Of a stretch of 64,000 bases of DNA, positions 22,986 to 34,887 are shown in pieces. Each line of letters starts with the position of its first letter. The first letter of the stretch is position 1. Both the position numbers and the translations under genes were made by a program. The notes below the pieces were generated by a model, which was not told the origin of the DNA, made no database searches, and saw only the letters and a list, made by a program, of their open reading frames with translations. Source of the stretch: Lactuca virosa. Its lineage: Eukaryota > Streptophyta > Magnoliopsida > Asterales > Asteraceae. Location: NCBI GenBank assembly GCA_928212115.1, contig CAKMRJ010005523.1, positions 147,688,984-147,752,983 of the forward strand, read 5' to 3'.

Positions 22986-25655
22986 AACATTCGAGCCCTA
23001 ACTTACCTCCTATGTGGTAATTTAAAATGTACGATATTTAACTTTTGGTTTGCCAACTATTGTCAACTCTTCAAACTTCTTAGTTACTAGCGGTGCTCAA
23101 ACCTGCACCCGCTCATCATTCTCTATTGGGCCTTCGATCCTAATCTTTGAGTTAAAACTCAATTCTCATTGCAGACTCCTGCTCCTTCTTGGTTTATAGA
23201 CTAAACCCAAGATAAGGTCTTTACTTTTGCTACAACAACAACTCGAATGGTCATATTCTAATGGCCTTTGATTTTATAACACACAAGACACATAACGAAC
23301 CAAACTATTGTATTAGAATCAGATCGAATAAATCAAGTTGATGGAATAGAGAAAACAAAGAGAGTTTGATCAACACGTGGATGCTTCGGAACAGAAAGAA
23401 TAGCACCACATATTTCTAATTCGTGCTCGTGCTTTTGGGTATACACATCAGTTTTGTCAAATGACAGAATATTCCGATTGATTACGAAATCACGGATTTC
23501 ATACTGTAATCCTTCCATGAATAACTAAATTCTTCATCTTCTTCATAACAGGTAACATCTCTAGTTAATGGTTGCTCAATTCTTTAATGAAGATCGTTAT
23601 ATTTCTATCGACTACCTTGACCATCTCCTTCTTCTATCTTCTGACTGAAATTTCGTCACTACAAGAGATATGGTTCTTTAAACCAATCAACTCACTTTGT
23701 AGATTTATATTAATCGGACTCGATTCTTTATGATCACTAAGGTTCGAACGGAAATCGTCTTCTTAGTCATCACCGAAACAAAGGTAATGACATACTTGAT
23801 TAAGAACGGAATCAATTACTAGCTTCTTGGTAACCTTGTGACTTTCCCTGATCCAAGTGTGAGTCCTGTGCTTCCAGTAGTATAGGCCTCTACTACTATT
23901 CACACCTACTCATACTCGTCCCAAGTATTATCTCGCAGTTTTCCAAGTCACCATTCAAAATCACAAAGCAACTTTTCACACCTGGGTGTGTTCAAACAAG
24001 TACATACAACAATTTCTCTTAGACTCAACTAGGGATTTCGCGTTTCTATCAAACATATCTTGGATTACCTATACTCGCCTTCTAGGATTCTTCTCATGCA
24101 TATGCTCGATCTACCATATTCTAATACTTTTTCATAGGTCGATAGAAATTTTACTTCCAATTCTTCTTATAAATTCTTTCTCGGGTAGTGTCTACTCTGT
24201 TAGACATACTATACAAGAATTTACTCTTGCAGTAAGGAGACAAACAGTTTCCAACTACTTACATCATCTTTTAACTCATGTAATTTACCATGCACATTTG
24301 TTCATTTCATTATCCTTCCATGACATCGTCATTCCTGTACATGAGTAAGTCTTCTTCTCATGGGTGTATCTTTTAAGTCTACTTCATAGGAGTCTATCCT
24401 AGGAAGTCCGCATTATAACTGCATCTCAGCATAATCTACTAGCCTCAACTTGGTTCTCTGTCATTCCTGACTACAACATCTCTTCTCATACGATACTATG
24501 GTTGTATTGCTTCTTCAACTAAGCATTCTACCTTGCTTAGACAAGTAAGTTACTTAGCCTTTTACCATTAAATGACTCAATTCACCATCCTAATCTTGTA
24601 TGTTAAAGTCGGCTTAATACACTATGGAACTTCCATAAGGATGTGATAGAAGTCATTCATCACTCAGTATTAATTAATACTAAGTCTGAATATTATGTCT
24701 AGGGTTATTACTCAAACTACATACTACATCAAAATGTTTAGACAAAGTCTTGGCCTATTGAGTCTAAAAACTTCATTTAGCCTTTCCTTTGATCTTCATC
24801 TAATTTTTCTAAATCTGGCACAACATCAATTGCAATACTGCCGAAGTATTAATCACCATCTTTTTGGTTCTTCCGACTCTATAAACAATCACTGCTTCAA
24901 TCTGGACAGCGGTGGAACAACTTCATAGATTGCACCAACACATTTATCCCACCCAAATGTGTTTCAAACGCACATCTTTCTTCCAAAGATGTTATTATTT
25001 CATCAAATTTATACTTTGAATGTACAACACTACTCTATTGGTATTAATACACTATTTACAATTTCACTTGGTAAATATTATTTTACGATATCCCTCGATC
25101 GTTTATCTACAAACTTATCGATGTCGACTATCATAAGTCTCTTTATCACTTCGAAAAGTTTCATGTAAATTCTAATATGGAAACTCCTAGAATCTGGAAT
25201 ACATAAAATTTCTCCTTCCAGACCAAGGTCGGCAACAGACCTTATACTTTCTCAAATAATAGCAATATAGATAAGCACTCTAAGGCATGCTATATTCATT
25301 TATCATTTAGCACATATTAGAATATAATGCATATCTCCTCTTAATATTCTAGTGCTTGTCCCCATTAGGTATTCGACCTAAAGTATACCAGATACACATC
25401 GTATCATCTTCACTTAACAATTTATGTTTAAGTCTAGAAATTCTCAAAATTCCTAGTTCACTTAAACTAATTCTATGAAAATTTTGAAGTAACTTAATAT
25501 CTTAGAATACTAGGATTTATCACTACCCAATACCCCACTTAAGTATTTCCTATGGTTTGTATCCATATAATTACTATGAATCCAGTTCATATATTGAACT
25601 TCCAACAGTTTAAGTCTAAATACCAATCCGTGGTATTTAGTTCACTTAAACTATT
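22986..25655 (-). other. Degenerate gag and long leader of element B
   Basis: About 2.7 kb between protease and primer site with only scattered short ORFs. A piece near 23840-23950 resembles A's leader. A Cys/His-containing stretch near 23170-23290 may be a decayed zinc knuckle. About 1.6 kb next to the primer site (24000-25655) is without counterpart in A. I cannot resolve a gag domain. Confidence 0.45.
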
Positions 25656-25667
25656 GCTTTGATACCA
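25656..25667 (-). promoter_or_regulatory. Primer binding site of element B
   Basis: The minus strand reads TGGTATCAAAGC, a one-base variant of the initiator tRNA-Met site, next to a sequence ending AATCA. Confidence 0.7.
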
Positions 25668-25671
25668 TGAT

Positions 25672-27948
25672 TGAAAGACCCACACTTTCATAATTGAAAC
25701 AGTTGTTATTCCAAAACATGCTACATGCATATTTATAAAATAATATTTTACATTGATAAAGTGATTACAAAAGATTAGATACAAACTGACTATGTTTTAA
25801 TATTTTACATAACTACCCAGGATATTGTAATTTTATACAGACATAAACCAAAGTACAAAAGTAATAGTAAAAACTATTCTACATCTTCCGACAGTATATA
25901 ACCATACTGGTTACTTATCTCCTGCAACTGTTAAACATTGAGAGGGTAAGCGGTGACGCTTAGTGAGTTCAATAATAGATACAATATAACGTTATGCCAT
26001 ATATATACATTAATATGGCGGAAGCAAAGAGGAACAACAAAGACATATGTGAATCATGTGATAAGATTTCCAAGTCAATCAATGACTTGATTCGAAGATA
26101 TACAATTAATGAGACATAACAATTTCGGTACTTGATATACATCGATAACGCTTTGGCCCAAATGGCACAGAAGACATACAATTTCTGATTAAACATTTTG
26201 GTAGACTTCAGGTTTTCACGCCCTGTCTAACCTTCTGCGAATGCCATAGAATAAAAGTCATTCTCTTACGAGACATGCTGTACATGGCCAGATGCTACAT
26301 ACCTTTAGCCCTATCTAACCTTCTGCCAATGCCATAGAATAGAAGTCATTCTCTTGCGAGACATGCTCTACATGGCCAGAGGCTACATACCTGTACCACA
26401 GTGAATCTAAGTCCTTTCACTGATCACATGGTCAAAGGTATAACTTTGCTACCATAATAGCATGGAATAACAACACGAGAAAATAACACGGAAAAGCACA
26501 TAGCACATATAACACATAACATACAATTGTTCCTATATATTGAACTCACCGTGAATTAATCGAGGGTTAAAATAGTAATTTGTGCAGCACTTCGTTATAA
26601 TAAATAGCTTTCATTGCTGAAAACTGGGAGCTTTATTGAGAACCGGGCCTTACTCGGGCAGAGTTTTGACTTGAAAATATAATTTTCTCAGGAACTTCGG
26701 AGCGTCGGGACTTGCTTCGGGTTTCGGGATTGATACCGGGACTTCAGGGGTTAATAGGGTAAATTTAGAGAGTGTATAGGGGGTAAAATGGGTGAATAAT
26801 GTAACATAATCCGGCAGCCTTCGCATTCTATTTATAGGGGACCAAGGCTCACATTACGCTGGGCGTAAGTCCTCGGTACGCTGGGCGTACTCCGAGGCGG
26901 CTCAGTACGCGGGGCGTACCCCTCGTACGCTGGGCGTACCAGCGAAGAGTCATCAACTTGGAACCCGGGCTTCGGACGTGTCAAGCGGGTGTGATTCGTG
27001 TCATATGAGTGAAGAGAGGGGCGACGTGGCTGGTTCGAGACCCTCCATGCGAACACTGGGCGTACGCTTCTACGCGGGGCGTACCCCCCTTGGGATAAGG
27101 CTTTGAATTTTCATTTATTTTTATTCAAAAACTTCAAAAATTCATATCTTTTGCGTACGAGCTCCGTTTTTGACGTTCTTTATATGCACGCGTAGGCGAG
27201 AATATACTCTACAACTTTCGTTTAGACTCCATTGGCTAATTTTGACTTCATTATTATTATTATATTTTTAACGGGTCGGGACAGGAAAAGTCCGTTAAAA
27301 ATTCATAACTTCTTCATCCGACGTCCGTTTTCGTCAGTCTTTTTACCGTTGTACTACTATTGACGAGACATTCGATTCTCGTTTAGGTTGTGTCGACTAA
27401 GTATCGCTCGATCTTTATTTTGAGTTTTTAGCAGTCTACCGCTATTCTGAAACTTAGAAAAATCATAACTTCGTCATACGAAGTCAGATTCAAATGTTCT
27501 TTATATGAAAGTTTATTATTTTTATGATTACTACAACTTTCATTTAGATCATTAAGGCTAAAAAATAGTTTATAAAAAAAAACTCACTTTTTACGTCGTT
27601 CGGCGCCGTGCCGGTTTTGTCGCGGATCTTCGATTGGTCATACTTCTTCGTTATAACTCGGATTTCGATGAGGTTTTCGCCTAAATGTTTCTAACGGGAT
27701 TCTTTACAACTTTCAATAATAAAATTTTACTTATTTCAAATTTTATATTTTCGTTAAATTTCACTATTTGCATTTTAATTGGAATGTCATAAGACTTCCA
27801 ATACTTTCTGAGTGATCCTAAACATAGTTTTACTTCATTTCTTAGTAAAACTATCCGTTAGAACTCAACACTCAATTTCACATAATATTTCGTAATATTA
27901 TTCACTTTTATAATTTACAATACACGATAACTGAATGTGTATGTTACA
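25672..27948 (-). repeat. 5' LTR of element B
   Basis: Matches the left LTR from about 25762-27948, followed by the duplicated CTATG. The inner edge is placed beside the primer site (25672). The left LTR ends about 100 bp earlier, so the inner boundary could instead be 25762. Palindromic TACGCTGGGCGTA words lie at 26857-26938 and 27058-27085; the sense-strand TATA is near 26828-26840. Confidence 0.8.
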
Positions 27949-30550
27949 CTATGTTTCGTAATTCTTGTTTTTGTATGTGGTTAGACATTCCTAATGTAGA
28001 TGGGGATCATTTGCTTCTACATTATGTCTTTTGCCACAAAGTTATCACAGACTTCCAAAACAAAACAGAAGAAATGGTTTTTGAGATTGGGGGTTATGAG
28101 TTGTCTTTCGGGAAGAAAGAATTTTGTCTTGTTATTGGCTTCTGTTTTGGAGATTATTTTTCTGCATCCGGTACCGTCGCCACCTTCTGTTTCCGTGTGT
28201 TTCCTAGGGTCCCGAGGAATGTCACCGTTAAATTAGACGATATGAAGAATATGTTTGAGCATTCGCCTAATGACATATCGAATGAGGATGTGGTCAGTGT
28301 GTGACTCTTATATCTGTTAGATAAGGGGTTTAACGGGCGTTTGGGCAAACAATTTGTTAAAGGATAAATTTGGCTTTGGTATCCGACTTTGATGAATTCA
28401 ATTGGTTTCTTGTACTTAAGTTATTACAGATTATAATTAAGGTTTATTAATTATCTTTAGTACTGATTTTTAGAAATTTAATTGAGATTTTTTTTATGTC
28501 GTAGATATCCATGGGGGAGGGTAATTTGGGATCAGTTGTATTCACAACTAATTATTGTATTCAATAAGGTTGACAAACGTATACATCCAGTAGAACCGAA
28601 AGAGAAAAAACCTCAAAAAATGACCTACACCCTAAACGACTTTTTATACCTTTTCAAGGTAATTATGTGATTAACAATTTGTTATTTTTCTTTTTTTTGC
28701 TAACATTCTAATAAATGGTTTTTTCAGATATGGATTCTTAAAACTTTTCCTATGATCAGTTTTTTTCGTACTCAACAAGAGAATATGATCCCTTGGGCTG
28801 TTGCATGGTTGAAACTGAGGCCTTTACAAAAGACTCACCGCAAGTAGTCTATAACAATCGACGACGTATGGTTACTTATATATTTTAAGATTTTCTTTTA
28901 TATGTATAGTTTATGTTTATTTATCGTGTTATAATTTTGTTAGCATGATAACCGACTTGTACAGAAGTTGGAGCCGACATAAGCTGAGAGTCAAGATTAA
29001 TGGTGGATAGCTAGCTTAGCATGGATTGATCGCCCTTACTTTCCCAACACAGAATTTCATAGACCACCTTTTCTAACACCATCACTGAAAGGCTCCCCTA
29101 CCCATGAGCCTCGAAAAAAGAAGGCAAAATTCCGTCTCATCCGCCACCACCACCACTGCCGGTCTCTGAACCATCAATTGATACGGACCAAATTATTACT
29201 GACTTGCAAAACAAGGTCCATTAATTGTAAAATGAGCTTAGTGAATGTCGTGAGCATATGAGGGCCCATAATAAGCCCTTAGCAGAGCATGAGGCTACTT
29301 TAGCCATGCTTATAAAACTTTTCAATAAGACTCCCGAAGATGATGTTGGTACCTCGAAGGGGTTGGAGGTACATTGTTAATTATTTCACTCCCATACACT
29401 TTTTATTTAACTTAATGCTCCTTATGTTTTTGCATTGTTTTTAATTAAAAACTATTAAACCGTACAAGTACTTATCATGCAAGATATTGGTACCACATAG
29501 TACAATGACATGTGGGAGCATGATTATGGGTCATCCACACCCGAACAACCGCTGAATCATGGCCTTGAGCAGCCTTCTCCACATATTTAGTCGTCCGATG
29601 TAAAAAGATTCGAAGAGATGAATACAAAAAGCCGACAGAAGCACCTCTTAGGCGTTCTCTACACCAAAAGGTTATGTCTATATGGTATATGTCCCCATGG
29701 ATACAGATGAAGAGGAAAGGTGTTGCACGACAACAACCAACACCGTTGGATAATCTTTTAGAGCCTACCATACATAGTCTATGTAAAAGAACGAGATGGT
29801 TTGATGTTGTTTGCTCACCATTTTTGACCGGTATTGCTACGATTGAATTTTGGACACGCTTGTACACAGATAGTCATGTGGGATGGTTGGAATGCGATGT
29901 AAGTTATATAATTATGTGGTCATTATGCTATATTTATAATAACAATACTCACTTTAATGAAATTTTTTTTATTGTCTGCACATCATGATGTGGATCTCAT
30001 TGCTGATAAAGCGTAGAGCGGATGATGCTCGATGGACGGTTGTGCCGACAACTTTCAACACTGATGCATTTGACTAGAGTGATATGACTGACGGATTTGT
30101 TTACCCAGCTTGGACATATTGCGATATGGTATAATTGTGTTTGGATTACATTACCCAAGTAACAGTAAATTATAATATAATGTTATTTAATGATTAATTA
30201 TTTCTAACCTTTTGTGTAGCTTTACATATAAATCAATATACCAATTGCTCACTAGTTTTTGGGTACTTTGGATTTGAAGACATTCAAAATGACTATAAAC
30301 GATAGTCATTGAAAAAGCGACTACTTTTCTGAAGAAGAGGAATGATGTATAGGTATGAGAGCCCGCATCCACAAACTGCTAGTAGGTATCAACTACTGGG
30401 TTACCGAACCACCCGATGCAATCCCACTTGGGAGTTTCAACATGACCCCAAAAAAGGACCTAAACATACCACAACAGATTGCCAATAAAGGGGATTGTGG
30501 GGTGTTTTTTTGGATTAATGTGTCTAAGGTTCTAACTAAATTGGTATAAT
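27949..30550 (+). pseudogene. Ulp1-like (C48) cysteine protease gene with DUF1985-type domain, right part
   Basis: The exon continues from the B insertion: MWLDIPNVDGDHLLLHYVFC and FEIGGYELSFGKKEFCLVIG (27960-28300) look like the DUF1985 region found beside Ulp1 domains in plants. Further exons follow after AT-rich introns: WDQLYSQLIIVFNKVDKRIH (about 28510-28660), a piece ending RPLQKTHRK near 28845, LDNLLEPTIHSLCKRTRWFD (about 29740-29895), ISLLIKRRADDARWTVVP (about 29990-30125) and the protease core. Its catalytic His (codon 30250), Asp (codon 30301) and Cys in GDCGVFFW (codon 30496) can all be placed, with a Gln ahead of the Cys. Several in-frame stops (30082, 30232, 30253, 30310 regions) show decay. 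Such genes are often carried by Mutator-like transposons in plants; I saw no terminal inverted repeats to prove that here. Confidence 0.75.
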
Positions 30551-30989
30551 ATTTATGAATAAGAGTAAAGTCCTTTTTGGGTTGCCCTCATAACCAAGAA
30601 CCTTCCTATGGTTGATGGTTTAGAGGCTTCTCTTGGAGTCTTCTCGAAGCCTTCATGTTGATAATTAAGGAACTAGATAATTACCTTATTTGAAATAATA
30701 TTATTTTATGGGATTCTAGATGTTTCCTAATCAGCTATAAATAGGGCCTTAGACTTTGGAATTTTCGGCGAATGCTATTAGACATACCAAATCCAAAAAT
30801 TTCCTACCTTTCCCCTTTCTCCTAAATCTTCTAGGGTTCTTGTGCTATCTCTTTGTGAATTTTAATATACATTACGGTTTAAAATTTTTGTTGTTCAATA
30901 GTATGTTGCTTCAGTAGAGTTATAACATATATCAAATTAGGTTTCCTGTACCCTTAAAAGTTTAAGGTATTTTCCGCATTATTACATGT
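30551..30989. other. Unassigned; LTR-like promoter segment
   Basis: 440 bp without an ORF. It holds a TATA box (CTATAAATAGGG near 30735-30746) followed by a pyrimidine-rich stretch and ends ACATGT. It could be a small solo copia LTR or the 3' flank of the Ulp1-like gene. No duplication was found to decide. Confidence 0.35.
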
Positions 30990-31657
30990 AAAACTATAAC
31001 ACCCCGAATCCCAGGTATATTTTAAAAGCTTTTTATTCGTTTTATTGAAGGAACTCGACGAGTTGGAGGCCCCAACTCGTCATGTCGAACCTAGTCACCC
31101 CGCGTGGTTTTTGACTCCTACTCGACGAGTCGGAGGACCCCGACTCGACGAGTAGAGGCTGTGCATGGAAACCCTAATTTTTAGGGTTTTCCCCTCTCTA
31201 TTTAAAGAACCATAACTCCTCACCCCAGCCTCCCTTACCAGCCTATCGTCCAGAAACAAACCCTAGCAAGCTAAGTTTCCATTTTCGAGTGTGTGAGGCT
31301 AAAAGAGTGTGTTTTGGTGCATTTCTTGAAGATATTTGAAGACTTAGAAGCTTGGAACGAGAAGAGCCTGTAGATCCAACATCTACTTCATTTTGGCATT
31401 CATTTGAAGGTAAAAAGTATTTACCTTGGCTTTCGATTTCTTAGATCTTCTCTCATGCATAAATATGGTCATTTTTGGGAAAAAATGGAGTCATTCTCAG
31501 ATTTGAACTTGTCCAGAAGATATGGTCTTAGATATGGACTCCTCTAGGTCCCAAATTCAGAAAGCTGTTAACTTTATCGAGTATTAACCGCTCACCATGC
31601 CCTAAACCTCATTCTAGACTTGGTTTTGTTATTCTAAGCCTTTAAGACCTTGCATGT

Positions 31658-31680
31658 ACGTAAAGTTTGCAACTTTACGT
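31658..31680 (+). promoter_or_regulatory. Conserved LTR hairpin (LTR 1)
   Basis: Perfect 10-bp arms ACGTAAAGTT / AACTTTACGT with loop TGC, 663 nt from the LTR start. Confidence 0.6.
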
Positions 31681-32249
31681 GGAATTTGTGCCTTAGGAAG
31701 CTAGATCTACAAGTTGGAGCTTTGGAGTAGCTTAAAAACATCTGGATAGGAAATGGACTGCATGAACTCGACGAGTCACATAGCCGACTCGACGAGTCGG
31801 ATGAAGATTGCCCGTATTTGATTCTGCATGAACTCGGCAAGTCAGTAAGAGGACTCGACGAGTCAGTTAGGGTTTTCCCTGACATCTGGAAACGCATTGA
31901 CTCGACGAGTTAGTTGGAAACTCGGCGAGTCAATTAGGGTGTTGGTGATTTCTGAGCTCTTAAGGAACTCGATGAGTTGCTAGCTGCACTCGACGAGTCG
32001 GGTCAACATGGACTGTTGACTTTGACCGTTGACTTTAAATTTGACCAAGGGTTGTCCAGTTTGACTTATGGGGGTATTTTGGTAATTTAGGAATTATGGA
32101 AATGGATCATTGGTGGATGTAGGTGTTGGACTTGGAGCTGCATTTGGTGGAGTTTGACTTTATCACTTCGAGCTACTTGTGAGGTGAGTTCTCCTCACTA
32201 TATCAACAGGGTCTAAGGCACCAATACCGACCCTTTTCGGATATGTATA

Positions 32250-34253
32250 TGTAACGCCCCGACTCCCAGGTATAAACTTCTCAGTCTTTTATTGATTTTA
32301 AAAGGGCTACTCGACGAGCTGGATGTCCTGACTCGTTGAGTAGGAACAATTTTGACCGCGGGTTTTAAGTGACCAACTCGACGAGTTGGAGGACCCAACT
32401 CAACGAGTTGGAGGACCCAACTCAACGAGTTGGAGCTGGAATGAGAAAACCCTAATTTCAGGGTTTGCACCCTATTTAAAGGACCTTAAGTCCCTTCCTT
32501 CAGCCCCCTTATCACTTGTGACGGCCAAGAGGAAACCCTAATCGATCTAGACCCTATTCTTGAGTGTGTAAGGAGCTAAGTGTGTTTTTGGTGCTTTTAT
32601 AGAGAGAACTCAAAGATTTCGAGGCTGGGATTGAGGAAGAGGAAGTGGATCTGCCATCTAAATTGTTTTGGGAGCTAGCCTGAGGTAAAAAGCTTGTGCC
32701 TTGACTCTTTCATACTTAGATCTCTTCTTTGGACACTTAGGGTTTAAGGGAGCCACCTTGGGTTTGAGCTTGTCACAAGGATAAGGCTTCAGATCTGAAC
32801 TTATCTTGGACTCTATAGCTATAAAGTCTCTAGCTTTAGCAAGCATAAGCCTTTCCCTTTGAGTTAAACCCCATTTAAGCTTGGGTTTGGTATTCTAAGC
32901 CTTTGGAGCCTTTCATGCACGTAAAGTTTGCAACTTTACGTGATAAACATGCCTTAGGAAGCTAGATCTACAATTGGGAGCTTTGGGGTGGCTTAAAAAT
33001 CGTCTGAATGAGTAATGGATTGAAGGGACTCGACGAGTTGCATGGTCAACTCGAAGAGTCAGATGAAGATTGCCTGAGGATGGTTTCTACATGGACTCGA
33101 CGAGTTGGTGAGTCGACTCGACGAGTCAGATGGGGGTTTCCCGACTTTTGGACACGCTTGGACTTGATGAGTTGCCTGGAAACTCGACGAGTCGACTAGG
33201 GTTTTATGACTCTGTAAGTTCTGGAGGAACTCGACGAGTCAGTATATTGTACTCGACAAGTTGGGTCAACATGGACTGTTGACCTTGACTGTTGACTTTG
33301 ACTTTGACCAAGGGTTGACCAGCTGACTTTTGAGGGCATTTTGGTAAATTGGAATTTATGGAATAGACCATTGGCGATTATAGGTGTTGGTGTTCGGAGC
33401 TACATTTGGAGGAGTTGACAGTATCATTCCGAGCTACTTGCGAGGTGAGTTCTCCTCACTATACTGAAAGGGTCTACGGCACCAATGCCGAACCTTATCG
33501 GATTTGTATCCGGATTATTGCATGTTATGCTTATTGATTTACATCCTGGTAGTTAGGATGGTGATATGATTAGGACCTGGTAGGTCGGTATCCTGGTTTA
33601 TAGGACTATGCTATGTTAGTGATTTGTTAGATTGGTATCCTGGTTATAGGATGGTTGCCATGTTAGTGATCGGTTAGATCTGTATGATTATCTGTACATG
33701 CTAGCCAGCATATGTTATTTATGTGCACATGTTTTTTGGCTTGGGGAATGGGTTGAGGCAGGTCCTGCTGTGTGCAGTAGACCAAGACACCCAGGGCAGA
33801 CCGAATAAACTGCAGGCCCGGGTAGGGCAAATTAGTCAGGCCGAAGGACCGGCGAGCGGTCTGGATAAGCTAAAGGCCCCGAGGAGGGCGGTCCAGACGT
33901 GCCGAGGGCTCGGAGAGCGGTCCAGATAGACTGAGGACCGGGATTCGGTCCAGTCATACTGATGGCTCATTATGCATGCTATATTTGTTATATTATACGA
34001 TTATGATTGTATGGCGGTTGTATTTTGGGGGTAACTCACTAAGCCTTCGAGCTTACATTTATCGATTATTGTTTCAGGTACTTCTGATGATTGCGGGAAG
34101 GCGAAGTCGTGATCGTGCACCTCCTTATATTTTCATGATTTGATTCTGGGGATACTCTGATGTCTAAGCTATTTTGAATACAAATTGTAATAACTTAATG
34201 GTTTTAAATGTTTTAAAAAGTTTTAAATTGGCTTGAATTTTATGGGTGTTATA
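32250..34253 (+). repeat. Solo LTR 2, nested in solo LTR 1
   Basis: About 2.0 kb, TGTAACGCCCCG ... GGTGTTATA, with target-site duplication GTATA at 32245-32249 and 34254-34258. It is of the same family as the LTR it entered and as E's LTR. Palindrome clusters are at 32309-32430 and 33027-33260, with a TATA-like CTATTTAAAGG near 32471. A repeated ATCCTGGTTATAGGATGG block spans 33540-33690 and a CGG(T)CCAGA-rich block 33780-33950. Confidence 0.88.
32918..32942 (+). promoter_or_regulatory. Conserved LTR hairpin (LTR 2)
   Basis: Perfect 11-bp arms CACGTAAAGTT / AACTTTACGTG with loop TGC, 668 nt from the LTR start. Confidence 0.6.
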
Positions 34254-34887
34254 GTATACGGGTTTATTGCATGATATGCTTTATGATTTGTATCCTGGTT
34301 ATAGGATGGTTTCCATGTTAGTGATCTGTTAGATCGGTATCCTTGGTATAGGATGGTTGCTATGTTAGTGATCGGTTAGATCGGTATCCTGGTTATAGGA
34401 TGGTTGCCATGTTAGTGATCTGTTAGATCTGTATGACTATCTGTACATGGTAGCTAGCATATGATATTTATGTGCACATGTTTGTTGGTTTGGGGGATTG
34501 GGTTGAGGAAGGTCCTGCTTTGTGTTGTAGGCCAATATACCCAGAGTGGACCGGATAGACAGCAGACCCGGTTAGGGCATACTAGTCTGGCCGAAGGCCC
34601 GACGAGCGGTCCGGATAGGCTGAAGGCCCTGAGAGGCGGTCCAGACGTGCCGATGGCTCGGAGAGCACTCCAGATAGACTGATGGCCTGTAAGGTGGTCC
34701 AGTCAGGTACTTCTGAGGATCGCGGGAAAGCAAAGGCTTGATCGTGCACCTCCTTATATTTTCATGATTTCATTCTGGGGATACTCTGATGTTTAAACTA
34801 TTTTAAAAACAAATTGTAATAACTTAATGGTTTTAAATGTTTTAAAAAGTTCAAATTTGGCATGATTTTAGTGGACGTTACAAAAAC

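Larger units (their letters stand above)
19021..27948 (-). mobile_element. Ty3/gypsy element B, internally deleted, in a Ulp1-like exon
   Basis: Target-site duplication CTATG at 19016-19020 and 27949-27953. The two LTRs are highly similar, with a polypurine-like run beside the left one and a primer site beside the right one, so the element is minus. The internal region keeps part of protease and RT leader (22985-22363), then jumps directly to the integrase core (22363-22077) and integrase C-terminus (22040-21650). Most of RT, all of RNase H and the integrase zinc region are gone. The element cannot move by itself. Confidence 0.88.
30995..34882 (+). repeat. Solo LTR 1 (ACTCGACGAG family), split by a second solo LTR
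   Basis: Flanked by AAAAC duplications (30990-30994 and 34883-34887). It starts TATAACACCCCG (the expected TG is now TA) and ends GACGTTACA. Its two halves, 30995-32244 and 34259-34882, line up with the ends of LTR 2. Clusters of ACTCGACGAGT-type palindromes lie at 31053-31152 and 31767-31998; a TATA-like CTATTTAAAG lies near 31197. No internal coding region is present. Confidence 0.88.

Noticed and set aside
22985..23020. GGAG^GTAAGT ... TATGACTAG in element B as a fourth copy of the gag-protease intron
   Set aside because: The interval is only about 29 nt, too short for a plant intron; it could be a deleted remnant but gives no support.
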